Origin: Candidatus Brocadiaceae bacterium
GTDB lineage: Bacteria > Planctomycetota > Brocadiia > SM23-32
DNA: 6,633 bases
Direction of reading: 5' to 3'
Assembly: GCA_030615435.1 (NCBI GenBank)
Contig: JAUWZH010000148.1
Coordinates: 1 to 6,633, forward strand
The position numbers and the translations under genes were made by a program. A model generated the notes under the pieces. That model did no database searches, was not told where the DNA came from, and saw only the letters and a program-made list of their open reading frames with translations. Positions 1-6,633 of this stretch are shown here, piece by piece; the first letter of the stretch is position 1; every line of letters starts with the position of its first letter.

Positions 1-579
<579 letters not shown>

Positions 580-737
580 GGCATGGCTGCGCTCCCACGC
601 TCGTAAGCCGGCGTGGGTGCGCCTCGTCGTGGCTCTGTAACACAGCACCTGCCGGTGCTGCAACCGCCGCAAGCAAAATGCCGGGGTACTTCGCTTTCCG
701 TCTCCTGTTTGTCAAAGAGCAAACCTCTCCCAACGAT
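580..737 (-). other. 16S rRNA leader (pre-rRNA 5' spacer)
   Basis: This is the transcribed spacer between the rRNA promoter and the mature 16S 5' end. It carries boxA near its start and two stem-loops: 7 bp, CAGCACC with GGTGCTG (643-649 with 654-660, 4-nt loop), and 7 bp, CCCACGC with GCGTGGG (594-600 with 611-617, 10-nt loop). The latter ends about 15 nt before the mature 5' end. In other bacteria this zone pairs with the spacer beyond the 16S 3' end to form the RNase III processing stalk; that partner lies outside the window. No protein gene is supported here. Confidence 0.7.
708..721 (-). promoter_or_regulatory. boxA rRNA antitermination element
   Basis: Read on the minus strand this is TGCTCTTTGACAAA, a near match to the classical rRNA boxA (TGCTCTTTAACA). 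It lies about 15 nt after the predicted transcription start, where NusB/NusE load the antitermination complex that keeps Rho from stopping rRNA synthesis. No boxB-like hairpin fits between the start site and boxA. Confidence 0.85.
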
Positions 738-742
738 CCCGT

Positions 743-770
743 ATTATACCGTACTGCAGCCCTTTGTCAA
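743..770 (-). promoter_or_regulatory. Consensus sigma-70 rRNA promoter
   Basis: On the minus strand the -35 is TTGACA (770-765) and the -10 is TATAAT (748-743), both perfect consensus, separated by 16 bp as in many strong rRNA promoters. Transcription probably starts at 737 or 734. The stretch between the -10 and the start (ACGGG) is G-rich, as expected for a promoter under stringent (ppGpp) control; that regulation is inferred. A-rich tracts around 783-802 could act as a weak UP element. Confidence 0.92.
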
Positions 771-818
771 GAGCGCACCGAACATTTTCCCACATTTCCC
801 CCTTCGCTTGCCCCGCCT

Positions 819-843
819 GCCTGACGGAACCCGACCGCCAGGC
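819..843 (-). other. Stem-loop after lipoprotein gene, possible terminator
   Basis: A 9-bp stem (819-827 with 835-843) with a 7-nt loop lies about 75 bp beyond the stop of the lipoprotein gene and upstream of the rRNA promoter. The fold is perfect only as minus-strand RNA, where one pair is G-U; on the plus strand the same position is an A-C mismatch. No U-run follows, so it is not a canonical intrinsic terminator. It may instead protect the mRNA 3' end or assist Rho-dependent ending. The stretch 844-918 shows nothing else I recognise. Confidence 0.35.
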
Positions 844-918
844 TCGCCTTAGGCGCGAACGGCACATCTTCCACGGAAGTCGCCTTCATTCCTCTACCAT
901 TTCGGCAGCTTCTCCGCG

Positions 919-1803
919 TTACTCGCCCAGCACGCGGAGGTCGGTGATCAAGACCGTGCACGGCTCTTCGTAATAGAGCAGCACGAACAGCGCCCGGACG
1001 CGCCCTCCCAGAGCCGAGTTGTGCTCCCATCGGGGCGCCGTCTTGTAGTCCCTGCTGGTGAGGGAGAACGTCACAGGTGCGCCCGTGCCGGCCTCGAGCT
1101 TCTTGCGGACAGACTCGAAGTAGGCGTTGCTCAACCAGCCGATAGCCATGGCCGCCGCCGGAGGCTCAGGCCCTCCCTTCGCCCGGACGTGCAAAGACAG
1201 CACGGCGAACGACGACAGGTCCACCGGAGACGGCAAGCTCAGCATCGCGCCGGCCTTATCGCGACCGCCCGCTTTGCACTCGATGGCAAGAGCATTCACC
1301 CCTGCTAGATTCGCCAGGGAGACATCGCAATCGTTGGCGTTCTCCCAGGCGATGGGTTTCCAGCGAAGGGCCCCCTCGAAATCGTCGAGCACCAGCTCAC
1401 GCCACTGCCGGGCCGCAGTGGGTTCGCCGGCCGGCTCTTCGCGCGCGTCCGGGACAACTGACCCTTCTTGCACGCCCCTGTTTTGGATTTGCTCCCGGCC
1501 AGTTCTGATCTCGGGGATGGGTCGCAAATCACCCCACTTCCCTTCGGCAAACGGACTTGCGGCATCCGCATCCCACTTCAGACGTTCCGCCTCGCTGCTG
1601 TGCGGCTGCTCCGGCGGTTCTACACCAACATGCGTGACCTGCGGCGACACGGCGTTTTTCGCAGTCAGGCTGACCGCACCTGCTTCGGGCCGACCGCTCT
1701 CCCCCTGCGGACCGCTCTCAGAAGGAGCGCAGCCGTTCAACAGCAGCGCCACGCAGATCGCAGCCCCCAGCACCGGGACGAACCCATTCTCCATGGCCTT
1801 CAT
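919..1803 (-). CDS. Putative lipoprotein with C-terminal beta-sandwich-like domain
   Basis: The product is a predicted lipoprotein of 294 aa with no recognised specific function. The N-terminus (MKAMENG, then a hydrophobic stretch ending LLLNGC) is a type II signal peptide; Cys25 would be lipidated and anchor the protein to a membrane. Residues ~26-133 are a Gly/Pro/Glu/Ala-rich low-complexity linker. From ~138 to the end, LVLDDFEGALRWKP followed by alternating hydrophobic strands and a closing VLITDLRVLGE resembles galactose-binding or carbohydrate-binding beta-sandwich domains; this is a pattern-level resemblance only. The ATG at 1803 was chosen because it puts the signal peptide at the N-terminus and follows a GGAGTGGGGGG purine stretch; a GTG at 1854 in the same frame would add 17 residues before the signal. 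It lies 105 bp downstream of tsaC on the same strand, so it may be read from the same transcript. No catalytic motif is visible. Confidence 0.75.
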   Translation of the reverse strand: MKAMENGFVPVLGAAICVALLLNGCAPSESGPQGESGRPEAGAVSLTAKNAVSPQVTHVGVEPPEQPHSSEAERLKWDADAASPFAEGKWGDLRPIPEIRTGREQIQNRGVQEGSVVPDAREEPAGEPTAARQWRELVLDDFEGALRWKPIAWENANDCDVSLANLAGVNALAIECKAGGRDKAGAMLSLPSPVDLSSFAVLSLHVRAKGGPEPPAAAMAIGWLSNAYFESVRKKLEAGTGAPVTFSLTSRDYKTAPRWEHNSALGGRVRALFVLLYYEEPCTVLITDLRVLGE

Positions 1804-1859
1804 CTCGAAGATTTCCCCCCACTCCAGGCGCGAACAAGAAGCGCACTCTCGCACAGGTT

Positions 1860-1870
1860 GAAGTGACTTC
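1860..1870. repeat. Short perfect palindrome upstream of lipoprotein gene
   Basis: GAAGTGACTTC is a 5+1+5 palindrome in the 105-bp gap between tsaC and the lipoprotein gene, about 57 bp before the chosen lipoprotein start. It could be a small operator or an mRNA hairpin. No -35/-10 pair was identified around it, and short palindromes arise by chance. Confidence 0.25.
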
Positions 1871-1908
1871 CCGCCACGCCGACCGCAATTCGCATCGTCG
1901 CTCCCTTC

Positions 1909-2508
1909 CTATGGGGAGATGACGCTGAGAATCTGCTCCTCCGCCAGCGCTCCGCAGCGAAGCATCTCCACTGCGGCCCCTTTCACGCGCACCACCGTGG
2001 AGGGCGCGCCGATGCGCACCTGCCCTCCGTCCAGCACGGCGGCGATCTGCCCGTCAAAGACCGCCAGGACCTCCGCTGCGTTCCTGGCGGGAGGCTTGCC
2101 GCTGAGGTTGGCGCTGGGGGCTGCCACCGGCACGCCCGCGGCGCGCAGCATCCGCCGCGTCGGCCCGCAGTCAGGGCATCGCAATGCTACCTCTCCTGCC
2201 CGGCCGTCCGGCACAACCAGCGTGAGGGGACCGGGCCAGAACGCCTCGGCGAGCGCAGCGGCCGGGGCGCTCAGCGGCGGGGCATAGCGCCGGCAGTGGT
2301 GCGGGTCGGCGATGAGGATGGTGAACTTCTTCTCTGGCGGCCGGTTCTTGACCGCGCAGAGGGCCTGCACGGCGGCGGGGTCGTCGGCGCGCGCGCCGAG
2401 CCCGTACACCGTCTCCGTGGGGAAAGCCACGAGCCGGCCCTGCCGCAGCAACTCGCCCGCCGCGCGGATGTCATCGGCCCGGCCGGCCTTCAACATCCGG
2501 GTGACCAT
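1909..2508 (-). CDS. tsaC: L-threonylcarbamoyladenylate synthase (TsaC/YrdC/Sua5 family)
   Basis: This cytoplasmic enzyme makes threonylcarbamoyl-AMP from threonine, bicarbonate and ATP. TsaD with TsaB/TsaE then transfers the group to A37 of tRNAs reading ANN codons (t6A). The 199-aa protein is a single YrdC domain of usual length, without the extra C-terminal Sua5 domain. Visible family motifs are PTETVYGLG (30-38), KNRP (54-57), WPGPLT (91-96), APSANLSG (130-137) and STVV (170-173). The segment after KNRP reads PEKKFTIL rather than the more common form with Pro-Leu. The ATG at 2508 lies 7 bp after the stop of the upstream response-regulator gene, and purine-rich sequence (GGGGGGCGAGTGAGG) runs through that stop, so translation is probably coupled. 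An in-frame ATG 12 bp downstream is a less likely start. The other t6A genes are not in the window. Confidence 0.96.
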   Translation of the reverse strand: MVTRMLKAGRADDIRAAGELLRQGRLVAFPTETVYGLGARADDPAAVQALCAVKNRPPEKKFTILIADPHHCRRYAPPLSAPAAALAEAFWPGPLTLVVPDGRAGEVALRCPDCGPTRRMLRAAGVPVAAPSANLSGKPPARNAAEVLAVFDGQIAAVLDGGQVRIGAPSTVVRVKGAAVEMLRCGALAEEQILSVISP

Positions 2509-2515
2509 GGGTGCC

Positions 2516-3940
<1,425 letters not shown>

Positions 3941-3960
3941 GGTTCAGATGCGGGGGCCTT

Positions 3961-3976
3961 CGGAGTTCCTCCTCCG
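3961..3976 (-). other. Small hairpin holding a purine-rich GGAGGAGG
   Basis: On the minus strand CGGAG (3976-3972) pairs with CTCCG (3965-3961) around the loop GAGGAA, 20 bp before the response-regulator start. The GGAGGAGG inside it looks like a strong Shine-Dalgarno sequence but is too far from the ATG at 3940 for standard use. A chance 5-bp hairpin in GC-rich DNA is the simplest alternative. Confidence 0.25.
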
Positions 3977-4060
3977 CTCACAGGGCAGCATCCGGCAGGC
4001 CCCACACGTCAACCCCTCCGCGCAGCCTGCCACGGCTCCCTCCCGTCGGATTCCAACCTG

Positions 4061-4090
4061 TTGACTCTGACTCACACCCCTCTATATAAT
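4061..4090 (+). promoter_or_regulatory. Sigma-70 promoter for dtd and amidase genes
   Basis: A -35 of TTGACT (4061-4066) and a perfect -10 of TATAAT (4085-4090) are separated by 18 bp, giving a start near 4097 and an untranslated leader of about 135 nt before dtd. The site is a local AT-rich island in GC-rich DNA. The reverse complement of the -10 (ATTATATA) could also contribute to a leftward promoter for the response regulator, but no convincing minus-strand -35 is visible. Confidence 0.75.
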
Positions 4091-4218
4091 CGTGCTTTCC
4101 CGGTGTTGATTGTACGCGATTCGGCTCGTGATTTACAGGACAAGTGGACGGAGGGCGTGCAAGTGCTCCGGTCGGACGTCTTGCCGGCCTTGGCCCGGGA
4201 CCCACAGTGAGTGTGCCC

Positions 4219-4224
4219 GGAGGT
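4219..4224 (+). promoter_or_regulatory. Ribosome binding site that fixes the dtd start
   Basis: GGAGGT lies 7 nt upstream of the GTG at 4232. It supports that codon over the upstream in-frame GTG at 4211, which would add seven residues before the conserved N-terminus. Confidence 0.85.
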
Positions 4225-4231
4225 CTGCCGC

Positions 4232-4681
4232 GTGAGGGCGGTCGTGCAGAGAGTCGTCGAGGCCTCGGTCGGCGTGGAGGGGAAACAGGTCGCCAGCATC
4301 GGCCGCGGCCTGGTTGTCCTGGTCGGAGTGGGAGTCGGAGACAACGAACAGGACGCCGAGTACCTCGCGGGCAAGGTCGCCGGGCTCCGTATCTTCGAGG
4401 ACCGGCAGGGAAAAATGAACCTGTCTGTCGAGAATGTCGGCGGTTCTGTCCTCGTCGTCTCGCAGTTCACGCTCTACGGTGATTGCCGCAAGGGAAAGCG
4501 GCCATCCTTCAAGGCGGCTGCCGGGCCGAAGAAGGCCGAGGCGCTGTATTTGAAGTTCGCCGGCGAACTCCGCGCTCGCGGCCTTGCGGTTCAGACCGGG
4601 CGCTTCCGGACACTCATGCAGGTCTCCCTGGTGAACGACGGACCGGTTACGCTGTTGCTGGACAGTTCGAGGGGCTTTTAG
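4232..4681 (+). CDS. dtd: D-aminoacyl-tRNA deacylase
   Basis: Dtd hydrolyses D-amino acids (and mischarged glycine) from tRNAs, protecting translation from D-residues; it acts in the cytoplasm as a homodimer. The product is 149 aa, normal for the family, and starts with the typical MRAVVQRV from a GTG codon. The signature SQFTL motif is at 77-81, followed by YGD and KGKRPSF, and the NxGPVT motif, read here as NDGPVT, is at 135-140. The Gly-cisPro in that motif provides chiral selectivity in studied homologues. All key positions are intact. The gene is first in a rightward pair driven by the promoter at 4061-4090; the amidase gene follows after 31 bp. It diverges from the response-regulator gene. 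Confidence 0.97.
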   Translation: MRAVVQRVVEASVGVEGKQVASIGRGLVVLVGVGVGDNEQDAEYLAGKVAGLRIFEDRQGKMNLSVENVGGSVLVVSQFTLYGDCRKGKRPSFKAAAGPKKAEALYLKFAGELRARGLAVQTGRFRTLMQVSLVNDGPVTLLLDSSRGF

Positions 4682-4712
4682 AGCTGCGTCTCCTTCAGAA
4701 CGGGGCGGATGC

Positions 4713-5414
4713 ATGAAAGCACTATATTGCGTGCTTGTCGCGTCCGTGGTGATGATTCTTGCGGGTTGCGGTTCCGTGCAGAAACCCGGCGCGCGCGCCG
4801 GTGTGGAAGCGCTGTCCCTTGCGCCCTGGAGGATCGAAGCCGAGGCGGACGCCGATCCAGACGATCATCGGCCTGCTGAACTGCACCGCCCTGTGCTGCT
4901 GATGCACAGTACGCCTCCCCGCTATGAGTTGACTCGCAGCCCCGAGCATCCGAACGCCACGGGCAAGCTCGACGTCCCGCTGGGGCGCCGGTGGAAACAC
5001 ATTGTCATTCACCACAGCTTCACGGAGTCCGGCAACGAGGAGATCTTTGACAATTACCATCGGAACCACAACGGCTGGCTCGGCGTGGGATATCACTTCG
5101 TCATCGGCAACGGATACGGCAGCGACGACGGAGCGATTGAGGTCACGTTCCGTTGGGAAAAGCAACTCCAGGGCGCACACGCAGGCGTCAGGGAATACAA
5201 CGAGCATGGGATCGGCATCTGTCTGGTCGGGAATTTCGAGCACGGCCATCCCACGCAGAAGCAGATGGCCTCCCTGGTGGCGCTGGTGAACTACCTGCAG
5301 GAACGCTGCCACATCCCCACCTCCCACGTGCTGCTGCACAGACACATCAAGAACACCGCCTGTCCGGGCAAGAACTTCCCGTTCTACCGGTTCATTTCAC
5401 TGATGCCCCACTGA
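4713..5414 (+). CDS. Lipoprotein N-acetylmuramoyl-L-alanine amidase (Amidase_2/PGRP fold)
   Basis: This is a predicted zinc amidase that would cut the bond between N-acetylmuramic acid and the stem-peptide L-alanine in peptidoglycan. The 233-aa product begins with a lipoprotein signal peptide (MKALYCVLVASVVMILAGC, lipidated Cys19), so it is exported and membrane-tethered. Residues ~20-93 are a linker, and ~94-230 form the amidase domain. By comparison with T7 lysozyme and PGRP proteins, the likely zinc ligands are H100 (in IVIHHS), H209 and C217 (in TACPGK); Y127 in GVGYHF and T215 complete the expected active site. T215 is the PGRP-like residue where T7 lysozyme has Lys. The ATG at 4713 has only a G-rich stretch (CGGGGCGG) close upstream. 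The gene probably shares a transcript with dtd. It could act in wall turnover or remodelling; the substrate variant cannot be told from sequence. Confidence 0.93.
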   Translation: MKALYCVLVASVVMILAGCGSVQKPGARAGVEALSLAPWRIEAEADADPDDHRPAELHRPVLLMHSTPPRYELTRSPEHPNATGKLDVPLGRRWKHIVIHHSFTESGNEEIFDNYHRNHNGWLGVGYHFVIGNGYGSDDGAIEVTFRWEKQLQGAHAGVREYNEHGIGICLVGNFEHGHPTQKQMASLVALVNYLQERCHIPTSHVLLHRHIKNTACPGKNFPFYRFISLMPH

Positions 5415-5454
5415 TCCCGTTTCCAATCTGCGGTTTGCGGTTTCGGTCGGGATC
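5413..5454. repeat. Inverted repeat between convergent genes
   Basis: GATCCCG (5413-5419), overlapping the amidase stop codon, is repeated inverted as CGGGATC (5448-5454) with 28 nt between. The spacer contains a tandem TGCGGTT TGCGGTT. The position between convergent genes suggests a role in transcript ending, but the loop is long and no U-run follows, so this is weak. Confidence 0.3.
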
Positions 5455-5497
5455 TCGCCGCACAGGGAACCCAGAGCACGCATGGAAAGAACACACC

Positions 5498-5514
5498 CGT
5501 CCGTGCGGCGGACG
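5498..5514 (-). terminator. Possible terminator of the kinase gene
   Basis: A 6-bp stem (CGTCCG 5498-5503 with CGGACG 5509-5514, loop of 5) sits 8 bp beyond the kinase stop. As minus-strand RNA it is followed by a moderately U-rich GGGUGUGUUCUUU. The stem is short and the U-run interrupted, so termination is only tentative. Confidence 0.35.
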
Positions 5515-5522
5515 CGCGAGAA

Positions 5523-6533
5523 CTACCCGAGGATTTCCCGCAGGGCGGCAGAGAACTCCTCGGCGCTGCCGAAACGCTCGTCCGGATCCTTCGCAGCCGC
5601 CTTCTGGATCGCCAGGGTGATCAGAACGGGCACTTCCGGGACGGCTGTGCGGGGGTCGGGAGCAGGAACGTGCAGGTGGCTGTAAAGCAGGCTCAGCGCG
5701 TTTTCACCCTCGAAGGGAAGTCTGGCAGTCAAGAGGTAGTAGCCGACCAGCGCCGTGGAATACAGGTCCGTCCACGGCCCCACCTCCCTTCCGGTCCACT
5801 GCTCGGGGGCCATGAAGTGAGGGGAACCCACCAGTGATGCCGTCGTGGTCGCGCCGGTAGTATCGCGCAGCAGCTTCGAGAGGCCGAAATCCGCGAGCCT
5901 CACGCGCCCCTCGCTGTCAAGCAGAATGTTGCCGGGCTTCATGTCACGGTGGATAACCCCCTGGGCGTGGCTCGCGCCGAGGGCAGAGAGGCTCTGGAGC
6001 AGGTACCGGCATGCCCGTGGCCATGGCACCGGCCCGCGCTCGGCCACCAGATTCTTCAGGGACCCGCCCGGCATCAGTTCCATCTCGACGTAAGGCACTC
6101 CCTCGCCAAAGCCCACATCCCACACCGGAACGATGTGAGGATGCTCGATGTAGGTGGCGAACCGCACCTCACGCAGGAGTTTGCGGAAGGCATCGTTTCT
6201 GGATTCCAGGGGGTGGAACTCCAGGAGCTTGAGGGCCACGGTCCGTCGGTCTTTCAGGTTCTGCGCCTCGTATACCTTGCCGAACCCTCCGGAGCCGATG
6301 AGCCTGAGGAGCTCGAAGTGGGCGAATCGGATTGTCCTGCGGGGTGCCTCATAGGGAAGAGGCGCCTCGGCCGCCACGCGCGTTCCCGGGTACCTCCACG
6401 CCGCCAGCACGGTTGCGTTGCGGGGAATCACGAGGGGCGCATCGCAGACCGGACAGGTCTCGCCGGGGTCCAGTTGGTGCGTGTGCACCCTGAGTGCGGC
6501 GCCACATTCGGCGCACCGAACCGGCACGAACAT
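5523..6533 (-). CDS. Hanks-type serine/threonine protein kinase with N-terminal zinc ribbon
   Basis: This eukaryotic-like kinase transfers phosphate from ATP to Ser/Thr of partner proteins. Numbered from the ATG at 6533 (336 aa), a two-CxxC zinc ribbon holds C7/C10 and C27/C30. The kinase domain follows: Gly-loop GSGGFGKVY (80-88), K102 in VALK, helix-C E122, catalytic HRDMKPGN (D197, N202), DFG (D215), APE (242-244), D256 and R321. All catalytic residues are present, so it should be active. The protein ends just after the kinase fold: no transmembrane helix and no PASTA or other sensor domain, suggesting a cytoplasmic enzyme. The start is uncertain: the frame stays open to the window edge, with an ATG at 6608 and a TTG at 6629, and none has a clear Shine-Dalgarno. 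I chose 6533 because zinc ribbons of this type usually begin within a few residues of the N-terminus. It converges on the amidase gene. Confidence 0.93.
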   Translation of the reverse strand: MFVPVRCAECGAALRVHTHQLDPGETCPVCDAPLVIPRNATVLAAWRYPGTRVAAEAPLPYEAPRRTIRFAHFELLRLIGSGGFGKVYEAQNLKDRRTVALKLLEFHPLESRNDAFRKLLREVRFATYIEHPHIVPVWDVGFGEGVPYVEMELMPGGSLKNLVAERGPVPWPRACRYLLQSLSALGASHAQGVIHRDMKPGNILLDSEGRVRLADFGLSKLLRDTTGATTTASLVGSPHFMAPEQWTGREVGPWTDLYSTALVGYYLLTARLPFEGENALSLLYSHLHVPAPDPRTAVPEVPVLITLAIQKAAAKDPDERFGSAEEFSAALREILG

Positions 6534-6633
6534 GCATCGGGCGGCAATGCCACCGAGCGCCCCCCCAGCGTGGCCAGTCCGCTCCTTGAGGAGGCGCTGG
6601 AGGGCCATCTGGTCGTCGGGCGCTTGCAAGTGC

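Noticed and set aside
1804..1854. GTG at 1854 as the lipoprotein start
   Set aside because: It would place 17 polar and Cys-containing residues ahead of the signal peptide and lacks a ribosome binding site.
1127..1861. A 244-codon plus-strand frame opposite the lipoprotein gene
   Set aside because: The minus-strand frame has a signal peptide, lipobox and domain-like C-terminus; the plus-strand frame is Ser/Arg/Pro-rich with no motif.
2083..2097. TGGC/TTGC with sigma-54 spacing on the plus strand (TGGCGGG-N4-TTGC)
   Set aside because: It is inside tsaC, on the opposite strand, with no rightward gene start nearby; most likely chance in GC-rich coding DNA.
4133..4714. Minus-strand frame of 193 codons opposite dtd
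   Set aside because: dtd carries both signature motifs and a good ribosome binding site on the plus strand; the opposite frame shows no family signal.
6534..6629. TTG at 6629 or ATG at 6608 as kinase start
   Set aside because: Neither has a ribosome binding site and the added residues precede the zinc ribbon without a recognisable fold; kept only as an uncertainty because the frame is open to the edge.

Overview
The window is high-GC bacterial chromosome. It holds the 5' part of a 16S rRNA gene and its promoter region, plus six protein genes. It contains no mobile element, CRISPR array, tRNA or phage gene that I can see. The organism looks like an uncultivated or poorly sampled lineage: the 16S 5' domain is intact and well folded but departs from the bacterial consensus at several sites targeted by 'universal' probes. 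The gene mix (stand-alone Hanks-type kinase with a zinc ribbon, large NtrC-type regulator, lipoproteins with linkers) would fit the PVC superphylum or neighbouring candidate phyla, but that is only an inference and I cannot name the phylum.

Layout, left to right. Positions 1-579 (minus) are the first ~525 E. coli-equivalent positions of 16S rRNA; the rest of the gene lies off the left edge. Positions 580-770 hold the rRNA leader, a boxA antitermination element and a perfect-consensus sigma-70 promoter reading leftward. Upstream of that, on the same strand, lie a lipoprotein of unknown role with a C-terminal beta-sandwich-like region (919-1803), tsaC for tRNA threonylcarbamoyladenosine synthesis (1909-2508), and an NtrC-family sigma-54-dependent response regulator (2516-3940). 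tsaC and the regulator are only 7 bp apart and are probably co-transcribed. A divergent intergenic region (3941-4231) carries a clear sigma-70 promoter for the rightward pair dtd (D-aminoacyl-tRNA deacylase, 4232-4681) and a secreted zinc amidase lipoprotein (4713-5414). A leftward serine/threonine kinase (5523-6533, reading frame open to the right edge) converges on the amidase gene.

Functionally the window combines translation (16S rRNA, tRNA t6A synthesis, D-aminoacyl-tRNA proofreading), cell envelope (amidase, lipoprotein) and signalling (sigma-54 activator without a partner kinase in view; Ser/Thr kinase without a membrane segment). I see no new defence or mobile system. The most notable signal is in the 16S gene: six changes in the EUB338 probe site, four of which form compensated base pairs, plus a change in the central pseudoknot strand and an enlarged V2 region.
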